Notes: generated by a model not told the origin, from the letters alone. Positions 1-13,096 are shown, counted from the first letter of the stretch. The stretch is 64,000 bases of DNA from Phytopseudomonas dryadis (GCF_004327355.1 NZ_QJUM01000004.1:124001-188000); one strand, 5' to 3'. Translations and numbers: made by a program.

Positions 1-1016
1 CGCGTCTTCTCGTATTGCAGGTAACTCAGGCTGGTCCCGAAGTCCCAGTCGCCATGATGGGTCAGGGCGTAGTTCTCGCGGTACATCTTGTTGGTCGTGC
101 GGCCGAGCCAGGGCTCGCGGTAGGAGGTCAGCGCCGCGGAACCGCTGTTGTTCATGTTGTCGCCCGCGTAGATATTGCCCTGGCGACTGAAGCCCGCTTC
201 GAAATCGACGCTCTGCCGGTCGTCGAGGCGCCAGGACAGCAAGCCGTTGAGGTCCTTGTTGCGCACACCCTCGCGGCCGGACGTCGAACGCGCGCCGGCA
301 TTGATGACATGCCCTTCGTTGATGTCCTCGTCGTCCATGTCGGTCTTGCTGAGATTGCCGTACAGGCGATAGGACAGGTTCTCCGTGACCGGCCCGCTGA
401 GGCCGAAGTTGATGCGCTTGCTGGCCCCCTCCTCGCTGTGCTGCGGCATGTTCATGTAGACGGTGGCGTTGCCATGGTGCTCGGCGGTCGGCGCCTTGGT
501 GATGATGTTGATGACACCGCCCGCGGCACCGTTGCCGTAGCGGGCCGCGGCGGGGCCACGCAGCACCTCGATACGCTCGACCTGATCGGCGGGAACCCAG
601 TTGGTGTCCCCACGGGTGTCACGGTCGCCACGCCAGCCGTAACGTATCGAGTTGCGCGAGGTCACCGGCTTGCCATCGACCAGGATCAAGGTGTTCTCCG
701 GGCCCATGCCACGGATGTCGATCTGCCGGTTGTTGCCCCGGGCACCGGAGCCGCTGTTGCCGGTCAGGTTGACACCGGGCTGCTTGCGAATGATCTCGGC
801 GATGTCGTTGGCCGGCGGCGCCTTGCGGATGTCTCCGGCGCTGATCACGGAGACCCCGGGAGCCTGCTTGAGCTCTTCCTGAGCGGTGGCCATGACCTTG
901 GTTTCTTCCAGTTCCAGCGCCTCATCGGCGTGCGCGACACTCGCCAGGCCGCTGGCCAGCAGCAGCGCGGCGGCCAGCCGATCGAGCGGCCAGCCCCTGT
1001 AGTGACGATTGCCCAT
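1..1016 (-). CDS. TonB-dependent ferric enterobactin receptor, FepA/PfeA type (C-terminus cut by window edge)
   Basis: Outer-membrane gated channel importing a catecholate ferric siderophore with energy from TonB. Only the first ~338 residues are in the window. Visible in order: a signal peptide with a hydrophobic core and AHA-D cleavage region near residue 29, a TonB-box-like ETKVMAT, and the full plug domain. The plug contains the stretch RGDTNWVPADQVERIEVLRG followed by PAAARYGNGAAGG, which is typical of FepA/PfeA rather than of hydroxamate receptors. The barrel then begins. The ATG at 1014-1016 directly precedes the signal peptide, so the start is secure. The gene diverges from the AraC regulator at 1388, and two Fur-box-like sites lie in the shared upstream region, so iron repression is expected. 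The exact ligand is inferred from family only. Confidence 0.9.
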   Translation of the reverse strand, partial: MGNRHYRGWPLDRLAAALLLASGLASVAHADEALELEETKVMATAQEELKQAPGVSVISAGDIRKAPPANDIAEIIRKQPGVNLTGNSGSGARGNNRQIDIRGMGPENTLILVDGKPVTSRNSIRYGWRGDRDTRGDTNWVPADQVERIEVLRGPAAARYGNGAAGGVINIITKAPTAEHHGNATVYMNMPQHSEEGASKRINFGLSGPVTENLSYRLYGNLSKTDMDDEDINEGHVINAGARSTSGREGVRNKDLNGLLSWRLDDRQSVDFEAGFSRQGNIYAGDNMNNSGSAALTSYREPWLGRTTNKMYRENYALTHHGDWDFGTSLSYLQYEKT

Positions 1017-1059
1017 CTGTGTTCTCCCCTGAAGTTGGCGACAGCGAGTCAGTCAGCCA

Positions 1060-1080
1060 TATGCTACTGATTCGTATTTA
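1060..1080. promoter_or_regulatory. Fur box candidate upstream of the enterobactin receptor
   Basis: Read on the minus strand, this 21-bp site (AAATACGAATCAGTAGCATA core) resembles the Pseudomonas Fur consensus, an AT-rich inverted repeat around GAATCATT. It lies about 45 bp before the receptor start, where Fur would cover the promoter. Identified by eye only. Confidence 0.55.
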
Positions 1081-1192
1081 TGATGATGGAGAGTGTCCCA
1101 CAGCCATTGCGGGAAAAGGTTTGCGCCAGCAAGGATGATGTTTGTGCGAACACCCGCTTGCCGCGGCATGTGGTCACGGGGCGACAAGCAAG

Positions 1193-1211
1193 GATAAGAA
1201 TCATTTGCATC
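1193..1211. promoter_or_regulatory. Second Fur box candidate, nearer the AraC regulator
   Basis: GATAAGAATCATTTGCATC matches the 19-bp consensus GATAATGATAATCATTATC at both ends and in the middle (about 11 of 19). It lies between the two divergent genes and could repress the regulator, the receptor or both under iron repletion. Confidence 0.55.
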
Positions 1212-1387
1212 AATACCGAGGCGGCAGTAGTCTTGCCCGGCGTTTCCGGCACGGGCACTCGTGAATCCATCCCGTGTTCGCCGGATTGCCCCTGCCGGCA
1301 TCCGCCCAGTGCCTGGCCCGCCAAAAGCGGGTTGCCGGATCCGCGCCAGTTTTCGCCCGATACAGCCCAAGCCCAGCAGGTAGTGAC

Positions 1388-2359
1388 ATGTCCAGCATGC
1401 AACCCGTGGTGCCACGCAGCGAGCTGATCCGCCAGGTCAGCCCCGACCTGCGCCTGATCGAGGCCGAGCCCTGCCGTGACAACCTGTTCCGCGGGCAGTT
1501 GCGCTGGCTGCGCCTGCGGGCCGGGCTGTCGCTGCACTGCTCCGATTGCCATGAACTGCACAATTTCAGCACCCAGGTGCAGATCGAACCCCGCCTGAAC
1601 TTCATCCTGTTCCTGGAAGGCCATAGCGACGTGCGCTACGGCGACCACGCCGTGCGCTTCGGTTCGCCGAGACCGGCTCCCTGCGAAGGCGTCGCCCTGT
1701 CGCTGAGCGAACCGGTGCTGTTCTCGCGCCAGGCGCAGCGCGGCACACACATCCGCAAGCTGGTGGTCAGCCTGGCGCCGGAGTGGTTCGACGCCGGCGG
1801 CCTGGACGATCAGGCCGAGTACGCCAACATCACCCGCTTCACCCGCCAGCACCTGGCGCTGCGCCGCTGGCAGCCGTCCCCGCGCCTGCTGGCCATGGCC
1901 GAACAGATTCTCCATCCGCCCGGCTACGGCCCGCTGCTGGAAAACCTCTACCTGGAAAGCCGCAGCCTGGAGATCGCCAGCGAGGCTCTGGCCATGCTCT
2001 GCCAGCAGCAGCCGGCCGCCACGCCCGGCCTGCGCCCACAGGAACACCAGCGCATCCGCCGGGTGGTCGAACTGCTGGACAGTGGCGAGGCCGATGGCTG
2101 GACCCTGGAAGCCATCGCCCGCGATGCCGGCATCAACATCAATAGCCTGCAGCGCCAGTTCCAGGCCAGCCAGGGCATGACCCTGTTCGAGTACCAGCGC
2201 GTGCGCAAACTGCAGCAGGCCCGCGAAGCCCTGGAACGCCAGGGCGTCAGCGTGGCCCAGGCGGCCTGGCTGGCCGGCTACGGCAGCGCGGCGAACTTCG
2301 CCACCGCCTTCAAGCGCCAGTTCGGCCTGACGCCGAAGCAGGTCCGGACGAAGATCTGA
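1388..2359 (+). CDS. AraC-family transcriptional regulator, PchR-like
   Basis: Cytoplasmic regulator of 323 residues. The N-terminal ~200 residues resemble the PchR/siderophore-sensing fold (FILFLEGHSDVRYGDH region). The C-terminal ~100 residues form two AraC helix-turn-helix units: DGWTLEAIARDAGININSLQ and, near the end, VAQAAWLAGYGSAANFATAF followed by KRQFGLTPKQVR. PchR-type proteins bind a ferric siderophore and activate the matching receptor gene. Here the receptor is the divergent neighbour, which makes this its probable activator. I chose ATG 1388. The open frame extends upstream to 1274, but that stretch runs through the Fur and promoter region and looks non-coding. ATG 1397 is an alternative start. 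Confidence 0.82.
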   Translation: MSSMQPVVPRSELIRQVSPDLRLIEAEPCRDNLFRGQLRWLRLRAGLSLHCSDCHELHNFSTQVQIEPRLNFILFLEGHSDVRYGDHAVRFGSPRPAPCEGVALSLSEPVLFSRQAQRGTHIRKLVVSLAPEWFDAGGLDDQAEYANITRFTRQHLALRRWQPSPRLLAMAEQILHPPGYGPLLENLYLESRSLEIASEALAMLCQQQPAATPGLRPQEHQRIRRVVELLDSGEADGWTLEAIARDAGININSLQRQFQASQGMTLFEYQRVRKLQQAREALERQGVSVAQAAWLAGYGSAANFATAFKRQFGLTPKQVRTKI

Positions 2360-2364
2360 TCGAG

Positions 2365-2466
2365 CAAAGGCGCTGGAGGCTGGAGGCTGAACGAAAAGCC
2401 GTTCGAGTAACGAGCAAAACAGAATTTTCTCGTCCAGCTTTACAGCCTCCAGCGCTTTTCATCGAG
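2365..2466. repeat. Palindromic intergenic repeat, copy 1 (upstream of cvrA)
   Basis: A perfect 12-bp inverted repeat, CGCTGGAGGCTG at 2371-2382 and its complement at 2443-2454, extends imperfectly to about 17 bp outward. A diverged copy lies after cvrA at 4401-4479 and shares GGCTGGAGGCTGAACGA on the left and TCGTCCAGCTTT on the right. It immediately follows the AraC gene and may serve as its transcription terminator. Confidence 0.7.
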
Positions 2467-2521
2467 TAGCTGCCACGCCCTGACGCCGAAGCGCGATCGC
2501 CTGGGCTAGTTGTAACTATTT

Positions 2522-2552
2522 TTGACAGCAGCGCCAAGGCGCACGCTAGAAT
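2522..2552 (+). promoter_or_regulatory. Sigma-70-type promoter candidate for cvrA
   Basis: TTGACA at 2522-2527 and TAGAAT at 2547-2552 with a 19-bp spacer, longer than the ideal 17. It lies 37 bp before the GTG start of cvrA, so the leader would be short. Confidence 0.5.
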
Positions 2553-2588
2553 CGGGCTCCCCCTACCGACCGCGGGAGTCACGCCATC

Positions 2589-4331
2589 GTGGATGCCAGC
2601 ACGATCAACAGCCTGCTTCTGATCGGCGCGCTCATGGTGGGCGCGAGCATCATGGTCAGTTCGCTGTCCTCGCGCCTCGGCATCCCGATCCTGGTCATCA
2701 TTCTCGCCGTCGGCATGGTCGCCGGCGTCGACGGTGGCGGCATCATCTTCAACAACTACCCGACCGCCTACCTGGTGGGCAATCTGGCCCTGGCCATCAT
2801 CCTGCTCGACGGTGGCGTGCGCACCCGCGTCGGCAGTTTCCGCGTGGCCCTGTGGCCCGCCCTGTCCCTGGCCACGGTCGGGGTGCTGATCACCACCGGG
2901 CTGACCGGCATGGCCGCCGCCTGGCTGTTCGACCTGAGCCTGATGCAGGGCCTGCTGATCGGCGCCATCGTCGGCTCCACCGATGCCGCGGCGGTGTTCT
3001 CCCTGCTCGGCGGCAAGGGGCTCAACGAGCGGGTCAGCGCCACCCTGGAGATCGAGTCCGGCAGCAACGACCCGATGGCGGTGTTCCTCACCGTGACCCT
3101 GATCGACATGCTCGCCAAGGGTCAGGGCGAATTCCACCTGAGCTTTCTCGGCCACCTCGTGCAGGAATTCGGCATCGGTGCGGTGCTCGGCCTGGGCGGC
3201 GGCTGGCTGCTGTTGAAAACCATCAACCGCCTGAACCTCGCCCATGGCCTGTACCCCTTGCTGGTGGTCAGCGGCGGCCTGCTGGTGTTCGCCCTGACCA
3301 ACACCCTGCACGGCAGCGGCTTCCTCGCCGTCTACCTGTGCGGGCTGGTGCTGGGCAACCAGCCGATCCGCTCGCGCCACGGCATCCTGCACATGCTCGA
3401 CGGCATGGCCTGGCTGGCGCAGATCGGCATGTTCCTGGTGCTCGGCCTGCTGCTCACGCCCCACGATCTGCTGCCCATCGCCCTGCCGGCCCTGGGCCTG
3501 GCGCTGTGGATGATCCTCTTCGCCCGCCCCCTGTCGGTGCTGGTCGGCCTGATCCCGTTCCGCGCCTTCCACAACCGCGAGAAAGCCTTCATCGCCTGGG
3601 TCGGCCTGCGCGGCGCGGTACCGATCATTCTCGCGGTGTTCCCGATGATGGCCGGCCTGCCCCACGCCCAGCTGTATTTCAACCTGGCCTTCTTCATCGT
3701 GCTGGTCTCGCTGCTGCTGCAGGGCGCCAGCCTGCCCTGGGTGGCCAGGGTCCTGCGGGTCACGGTGCCGCCGGACCCCGTACCGATTTCCCGCGCCGGC
3801 CTGGAAGTGCATCCGACCAGCCAGTGGGAGCTGTTCATCTACCGCCTGGGCGCGGAGAAATGGTGCATCGGCGCCCCCTTGCGCGAGCTGAACATGCCCG
3901 GCGACACCCGCGTCGCCGCCCTGTTTCGCGACCAGCAGTTGCTCCATCCGTCGGGCAGCACCACCCTCGAAGCCGGCGACATGCTCTGCGTGATCGGCCA
4001 CGAGCACAACCTGCCGGCGCTCGGCAAACTGTTCAGCCAGGCGCCACAGCGCGGCCAGGATCTGCGCTTCTTCGGCGACTTCGTGCTCGAGGGCGACGCC
4101 CAGCTCGGCGCCATCGCCGCGCTTTACGGGTTGTCCACCGAGGCGCTGGACAGCACGCTGCACCTCGGCCGCTTCATCGCTCAGCAGATCGGCGGCGGCC
4201 CGGTGGTCGGCGATCAGGTCGAGTGGCAGGGGCTGACCTGGACAGTGGCCGAGATGGAGGGGAACAAGATCCGCAAGGTCGGCGTCAGATTCCCCGAAGG
4301 CGCCCGCCCGGGGCCGGGGTTGTCGTTCTGA
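2589..4331 (+). CDS. cvrA: Potassium/proton antiporter, CvrA/NhaP2 family
   Basis: Inner-membrane CPA1 antiporter of 580 residues exchanging K+ (or Na+) for H+, needed in relatives for growth at low osmolarity or under K+ load. About twelve membrane segments fill residues 1-390. The conserved ion-site region [15 protein letters not shown] is near residue 130, and [18 protein letters not shown] shows the ND pair of the family. After the membrane part come a TrkA-C/RCK_C-like domain (about 395-480) and a C-terminal regulatory domain (about 485-580), as in NhaP2. The GTG at 2589 gives the family length and starts just before the first membrane helix. The next gene is a mechanosensitive channel, an osmotic-stress pairing. 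Specificity for K+ is assigned from the family. Confidence 0.9.
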   Translation: MDASTINSLLLIGALMVGASIMVSSLSSRLGIPILVIILAVGMVAGVDGGGIIFNNYPTAYLVGNLALAIILLDGGVRTRVGSFRVALWPALSLATVGVLITTGLTGMAAAWLFDLSLMQGLLIGAIVGSTDAAAVFSLLGGKGLNERVSATLEIESGSNDPMAVFLTVTLIDMLAKGQGEFHLSFLGHLVQEFGIGAVLGLGGGWLLLKTINRLNLAHGLYPLLVVSGGLLVFALTNTLHGSGFLAVYLCGLVLGNQPIRSRHGILHMLDGMAWLAQIGMFLVLGLLLTPHDLLPIALPALGLALWMILFARPLSVLVGLIPFRAFHNREKAFIAWVGLRGAVPIILAVFPMMAGLPHAQLYFNLAFFIVLVSLLLQGASLPWVARVLRVTVPPDPVPISRAGLEVHPTSQWELFIYRLGAEKWCIGAPLRELNMPGDTRVAALFRDQQLLHPSGSTTLEAGDMLCVIGHEHNLPALGKLFSQAPQRGQDLRFFGDFVLEGDAQLGAIAALYGLSTEALDSTLHLGRFIAQQIGGGPVVGDQVEWQGLTWTVAEMEGNKIRKVGVRFPEGARPGPGLSF

Positions 4332-4400
4332 CAACCTGGCCAGAGCCAAAGCGCTGACCGATTGGATGTCCACAAGAAGGCGCAAGCGGACGGCCGATAG

Positions 4401-4479
4401 GAGCGCTAAAGGCTGGAGGCTGAACGACAAGCAAACCGCACAGGCTCTTTCGTCCAGCTTTCCAGCCTCAAGCGCTTTT
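4401..4479. repeat. Palindromic intergenic repeat, copy 2 (downstream of cvrA)
   Basis: Diverged copy of the repeat at 2365-2466 with arms around GGCTGG (4411-4416) and CCAGCC (4462-4467). Internal bases differ but end sequences are shared. It separates cvrA from mscK and may end the cvrA transcript. Confidence 0.65.
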
Positions 4480-4618
4480 GATCGAAGGCTGAAGGCCGCT
4501 TTCGCCTTTTCCCGGCCGTATCGGCAATCCGCGCGGCCGATCGCGAACCGTTCTGACGGATCGCTGGGCGCGGTTTCATAGCAACCTGTAGACTCGGAAA
4601 ATCTCCATCCCCACGACC

Positions 4619-9411
<4,793 letters not shown>

Positions 9412-9436
9412 AACGTCAAAAGAGGAGATAAGAACT

Positions 9437-9676
9437 GTGGAGTACGACCAGAAACGTATCGAAGAAGCAGTATTGGCCCTGCTCGCCACGTTCAGTTTCG
9501 ACGGCAACCGCTCCTGGAAGGGCTTCGATTTTGGCGTGATGGACGCCCTGCATGCCCAAGGATTGATCGATGATCCTCGGGGCCAGGCCAAATCGGTGTG
9601 GCTGACCGCTCAAGGGCTGGAAAAGGGCAACGAGATCGCCGATCGGCTGTTCGCTGCAGATGGCAAAAGCAGTTGA
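9437..9676 (+). CDS. DUF6429 family protein
   Basis: Small cytoplasmic protein of 79 residues starting at GTG 9437 after a clear AGAGGAGA ribosome binding site. It has the DUF6429 pattern: an N-terminal helix (YDQKRIEEAVLALL), a WKGFDFGVMDALHAQGLIDD segment, then a winged-helix-like KSVWLTAQGLEKG. The fold hints at nucleic-acid binding, but no function is known to me. It follows selO by 25 bases and may be read through from that operon. It marks the edge of a repeat-rich accessory patch. Confidence 0.75.
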   Translation: MEYDQKRIEEAVLALLATFSFDGNRSWKGFDFGVMDALHAQGLIDDPRGQAKSVWLTAQGLEKGNEIADRLFAADGKSS

Positions 9677-9750
9677 GCCCGCTCGATTACGCAGATACCG
9701 TCTTGATCCTTGGTCTGCAAGAACCCGTTCGAAGCTCGGAGAGCTCACTT

Positions 9751-9840
9751 GTAGGAGCGTCGCCCCCGGCGCGATGCGATGGCGGCTCACCCACAAAATC
9801 CATAGTGCGACCCGCAATCGCCGCCGGACGCGGCGACACA
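9751..9840. repeat. REP-like palindrome (degenerate)
   Basis: Begins GTAGGAGCGTCGCCCCCGGC and has a degraded opposing arm at about 9813-9840. The GTAGGAGC...GCTCCTAC signature is typical of Pseudomonas REP sequences. With the copy at 10010-10101 it fills the stretch between the DUF6429 gene and the broken HIT gene, which otherwise shows no gene. Confidence 0.6.
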
Positions 9841-10009
9841 AACATGGCTCCGTGCACAAGAAGGAACCACTAACTGTATGGCACTCATAGCCGACCGAGT
9901 AACGCTCGCCAGCGCGGACACAACCCCTGGGTTATTGCCCAATGCCGATCAGATAAGGGTTTTGCAGGAGCAGGGGGCGTCTACGGAAGAGCGGCAAACC
10001 GCCGCCCGT

Positions 10010-10101
10010 GTAGGAGCGTCGACCTCGGCGCGATGCGATGGTGACCATTGCCCAAAGCGTGTCATGGCCAGCAATCGCCGCGGGGTCGCGGCTCCTACAG
10101 G
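10010..10101. repeat. REP-like palindrome
   Basis: Opens with TGTAGGAGCGTCGACCTCGG and closes with GCGGCTCCTACAGG as the opposing arm. Inner GCGATGCGATGG and GCAATCGCCGCG segments also pair roughly. Same family as 9751-9840. Confidence 0.65.
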
Positions 10102-10149
10102 ACCAGGGCAAGCCGCCGTTTTGCGGGCCAAACGCTTAACTGACTGGCA

Positions 10150-10524
10150 TTAGGGTTATTGCCAAGCTTGCACCTGGCCGGGTCGTCATCGGAGACGTTC
10201 AGCTTCTGCCAGGCGACTGTCTCCAGCTTGCCAAGCTCGTTGTGCCCAGCCTCAATGATCTACCGCCTCAGGAACGCGCTCATGGCGCGCATAGGCGATG
10301 CGATCCTCAAAGCGACAGGTTCCTTGCGCATCAACTATGAAATCCTGGGCAACTCTGAGCCTGAACTACATGCCCACATCTTTCCGCGTTACATGAGTGA
10401 GCCCGAGGAGAAACGTCGCATGCCAGCGTGGTTCTATGACTGGCAGAACGCGATTCGTTATTCTGAACAAGAGCATGGGCACATCGTGGAAGCAATTCGT
10501 CGAAACCTGCAATCCGAGGCCTGA
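10150..10524 (+). pseudogene. HIT-family protein, broken (5' truncated and frameshifted)
   Basis: Residual coding for a small histidine-triad protein (nucleotide hydrolase/transferase superfamily). One frame (10152-10275) reads RVVIGDVQLLPGDC, then VVPSLNDLPPQERA, the N-terminal half of the family. It has no start codon and runs up to a stop just before the REP. The other frame (from about 10279) continues MARIGDAILKATG, RINYEILGNSEPELHAHIFP, RYMSEP. The join lies at 10274-10282, where roughly ten bases including a few codons seem to be lost. The HAHIFPRY motif has the first two histidines of the triad. The usual CxxC-containing N-terminus is absent, replaced by REP sequence. A short product from an internal ATG is possible but unlikely to be active. 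Confidence 0.7.
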
Positions 10525-10619
10525 CACGTCGCTCAACACCACTCTCTCCGCTCGATTGGATGGTGGGCACCGGGACCGACTAAAAAGCCGTCCTTTCGCT
10601 TAATCGCTAGCTGCGCCCA

Positions 10620-10937
10620 TCAGATGCCGGTGATAAGCAAATCAAGAGCCGCAATGATGTCGTCGCGTTGCACGGACAGGTCGACAACTATGGGGCCTAA
10701 CTGCTTCTTGGCGATACCGGCCAGTTGCGGTGTCATCATCACGTACTGGTCGTCCTCGATTTCAAATATTGGCGTTAGCGTTTCGAGCATTTTCCCTTTC
10801 ATCGCGGCAACCCTGTAGAGAGGCACGACAACCCGGGTACCGAGCTCGGCAATCAGGTCACTTTGAACATCGAGCAGGAAGGGTACGGCGACCTTGGTGG
10901 CTGCATTGGTGTTCTTATGGACGGCGAACTGAGGCAT
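10620..10937 (-). CDS. ccdB: Type II toxin CcdB
   Basis: Chromosomal CcdB toxin of 105 residues, a DNA gyrase poison in characterised members. The N-terminus MPQFAVHKN and the segment FLLDVQSDLIAELGTRVVVPL match the family, as does the ending LLITGI. In F-plasmid CcdB the last three residues are WGI and the tryptophan contacts gyrase; here threonine is in that place, which I recall in some chromosomal CcdB proteins. ATG 10937 overlaps the ccdA stop by one base (TGATG), the standard antitoxin-toxin coupling. An upstream extension of the frame lies inside ccdA and was discarded. Confidence 0.92.
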   Translation of the reverse strand: MPQFAVHKNTNAATKVAVPFLLDVQSDLIAELGTRVVVPLYRVAAMKGKMLETLTPIFEIEDDQYVMMTPQLAGIAKKQLGPIVVDLSVQRDDIIAALDLLITGI

Positions 10938-11182
10938 CAGAAGCTCCGCAGATCGTCGCTGAACACGCCGTGGGATTCCACGTGCTGGTTGTAAGCTTCG
11001 ATGGCTTTGCGGTTCTCGGCCAGCCATTGTTCGCGTTGTTTCTTCCTCAGGGTCTCGGCCAGCGCCCGCTCCAGTGTCGCAGAGAGGTTGATGTCCAGAT
11101 CCCTGGCTTTATCGAGCAAATCGCCATTAACGCGGAGGTTGGCAGCCCGCTTTGGGGCATGAGGGTTGTAAGCGGGAATCAT
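10937..11182 (-). CDS. ccdA: Type II antitoxin CcdA
   Basis: Antitoxin of 81 residues that should bind CcdB through its unstructured C-terminus and DNA through an N-terminal ribbon-helix-helix (KRAANLRVNGDLLDKARDLD). The C-terminal half, with the motif RKAIEAYNQHVESHGVFSDDLRSF split over two segments, is the classic CcdB-binding tail. The start at 11182 follows GGAG at good spacing. The pair sits in a patch with lower GC than its surroundings, which suggests acquisition. It is likely autoregulated through the palindrome at 11204-11222. Confidence 0.92.
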   Translation of the reverse strand: MIPAYNPHAPKRAANLRVNGDLLDKARDLDINLSATLERALAETLRKKQREQWLAENRKAIEAYNQHVESHGVFSDDLRSF

Positions 11183-11203
11183 GGGTGTTCTCCAGAGCAT
11201 GCA

Positions 11204-11222
11204 TGCGCATATCTTATGCGCA
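11204..11222. promoter_or_regulatory. Candidate ccdAB operator
   Basis: Perfect inverted repeat TGCGCAT-N5-ATGCGCA, 22 bp before the ccdA start. On the minus strand it contains TAAGAT, a plausible -10 box, so a CcdA-CcdB complex bound here would block transcription. Inferred from position and symmetry only. Confidence 0.5.
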
Positions 11223-11365
11223 CACTGATAGACGGTAAAGGCGCACCCAATGAGCGCACAGCCACCCGCAGGTAGTGGGCGAAGCGCTTCCCCCCTGCCG
11301 TCAGCGCGATTGCATTCGTATATCCGGCCGTTAGCCGCTTGAGTCCTGCCTGGTCCGTCCCGGAC

Positions 11366-11795
11366 TGAGTGGACACTGACTTAAGGTGGATAATGTCCGC
11401 CACAAGGAGTGTTCATGATCCAGACCAGACGACGTTTTCCCGAATCCTTCGAACGCGAAGCGGTAAACCAGGTGCTCGCCGGTACTGCGCTTCGTCATGT
11501 AGCCGACACGCTGGGCATCGCTGATAGCCTATTGGGCAAATGGAAACGTCAGGTGACGATGCCTTCCCGGGCAACGGCAAGCAGCGTGGCGAGAGCGCAG
11601 AGTTGCGTCGACTCCGCCAGCAATTGGCCCAAGTCACCATGGAGCGCGATGTTCTAAAAAAGATGATCGCCCTCTTCCGCCGCCTACGAAGTAAGGTTCC
11701 GCGCCATCGAGGCGTCGATGTGTCGGCCGCTGCGGGTCTCACGCAGCGGTTTCTATGCCTGGCGGCAGACGATGTGCTCAGTACTCTTCTCTGGC
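11366..11795 (+). mobile_element. IS3-family insertion sequence remnant (orfA frameshifted, orfB truncated)
   Basis: The left end TGAGTGGACAC resembles an IS3-group terminal repeat. orfA starts at ATG 11415 (MIQTRRRFPESFEREAV, helix-turn-helix HVADTLGIADSLLGKWKRQ) and is broken near 11549. The following leucine-zipper part (ELRRLRQQLAQVTMERDVLKK) is in the next frame. A run of six A then G at about 11655-11661 is the typical -1 slippage site of this family. The orfB beginning YEVRFRAIEASMCRPLRVS, then RSGFYAWRQ, is read in a third frame from about 11684 and lost after about 11785. No right end or DDE catalytic core remains, so it cannot move on its own. Confidence 0.82.
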
Positions 11796-11822
11796 TCCCT
11801 CATGGGCTGAGCTGAGACGATA

Positions 11823-12908
11823 TCAACGCCCGATCATGTAAATCTCGCCCCAGCGCGACTGGCCCTTGGCCGGCTTGGCCGCCAGGGCTACGGGGCGCGT
11901 CTGCAGGCCGGAAAGGGCGGCGCTCATCTGCTGATAGCCGTACTTGGACGGATCGCTGGCGTTGCGGAAATCCTTCAACCGTGTGGGCAGGCGTACCAGG
12001 TAGAGGCCATCGAGTTCGCATTGCACCTGGTCGTTGGCGATGCGTTCGCACTGCTCGTCGCGGAAGTCGATGTTCGGCACCTCGGGAAAGAAGCCGTCCA
12101 CCAGCACGGCTTCGCCAGCGGCGATATCGAAGGAGGCGAACGGCTTGTCCAGCGCCGAGTGCACATCCAGGGCTTCGACCTTGCGCTCGGAAACAGTATT
12201 GGCCCAGCCGGCGGCGCGGGTCTGCTCCGTCACGTCATAGGAGCTGGTCTGCCAGTTCACGCACTCGTTGCTCACCACGCGCACCGTGGTGCAGTAGCTC
12301 TGCTCGTAGGTCTTGTTGGCGTACTGGGCGTCGCGCCATTCCTGGCCGTGGTCGTATTCGGAGTTGAGTTTCTCTTTGAGTACGGTGTGGCCGAGTGCGG
12401 AAGGGCTGGGCGTCTCGCGGCCGGTCAGGTCCGGCGTCACCGTGCGCGGCGATTCGTAGTAGCTGTTCTTCAGTTCGTAGTGCCCGGGCTCGACGATATA
12501 GACCTGATACAGCACGCGCCCGAACACCGTCTGGTAATGGCTGCCAGTGACGCCGACGTCAGGCGCCCTGTTGGTGTTGCCGACACGCAGCACGTTGTTC
12601 GGCGCCTGGCTGTTGACCCATTCGACTCCGGCCTTTTGCAACTTGGCGAAGTCGTTCATGCCTTCGTTGCTGTTCAGGTCGTAGGTCATGCTGTCGAGGT
12701 TGACGGTGGTGGTGACGACGATGGCCTTGCCGGATTGCAGGGCCATGCCGAACAAGTCGTCGGTGGCCTTTTGCAGCGCCTGGCGCTCGGCGATGATCTG
12801 CGCTTCGCTCTTCAGGCCAAGCATGTTGGGGGTGTTCTGCTGGGGGACGCAGCCCACCAGGGGCAGCAGTATCAGCGCGATCCCTGCCGGTGTCAGGTGA
12901 GGATTCAT
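11823..12908 (-). CDS. Hypothetical lipoprotein
   Basis: Predicted lipoprotein of 361 residues: a short N-terminus, a hydrophobic core and the lipobox LPLVGC, with the acylated cysteine at residue 20. The mature part has no domain I recognise. It has several aromatic and charged segments (HYQTVFGRVLYQVYIVEPGH, YDHGQEWRDAQYANKTYEQS) and two cysteines at QSYC and ECVNWQ that might form a disulfide. The position after lipobox is valine-proline, not aspartate, so outer-membrane sorting is likely. It stands alone between the IS remnant and the hydrolase and has no visible partner. Start and length are well supported by the lipobox; the function is unknown. Confidence 0.7.
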   Translation of the reverse strand: MNPHLTPAGIALILLPLVGCVPQQNTPNMLGLKSEAQIIAERQALQKATDDLFGMALQSGKAIVVTTTVNLDSMTYDLNSNEGMNDFAKLQKAGVEWVNSQAPNNVLRVGNTNRAPDVGVTGSHYQTVFGRVLYQVYIVEPGHYELKNSYYESPRTVTPDLTGRETPSPSALGHTVLKEKLNSEYDHGQEWRDAQYANKTYEQSYCTTVRVVSNECVNWQTSSYDVTEQTRAAGWANTVSERKVEALDVHSALDKPFASFDIAAGEAVLVDGFFPEVPNIDFRDEQCERIANDQVQCELDGLYLVRLPTRLKDFRNASDPSKYGYQQMSAALSGLQTRPVALAAKPAKGQSRWGEIYMIGR

Positions 12909-13096
12909 GGCGTAGAAGCTTTCTCGGTACGGATGGACTGGCGTGCGATGCTACGCAGTGTGTGGCACGTGCTGGATAGGTCAAGTGTACTAATGCTGTT
13001 TCGCTACTGCTGCCTCATTCGGCTTCCGACTGACGATCGCACCGCCCTGCCTTCATGCGGCCCTTCGGCAGCACGGGTATGGCATGACTGGTCGAG

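Noticed and set aside
2310..4430. 706-codon open frame on the minus strand opposite cvrA
   Set aside because: Its glutamine/alanine/histidine-rich composition is the complement of hydrophobic codons of the antiporter; it has no start signal.
9677..10149. Short open frames between the DUF6429 gene and the HIT remnant
   Set aside because: They run through REP sequence and have no ribosome sites or homology. A similar phrase (AACTG..TGGCA) at about 9868 and 10136 was seen but is too short to call a repeat.
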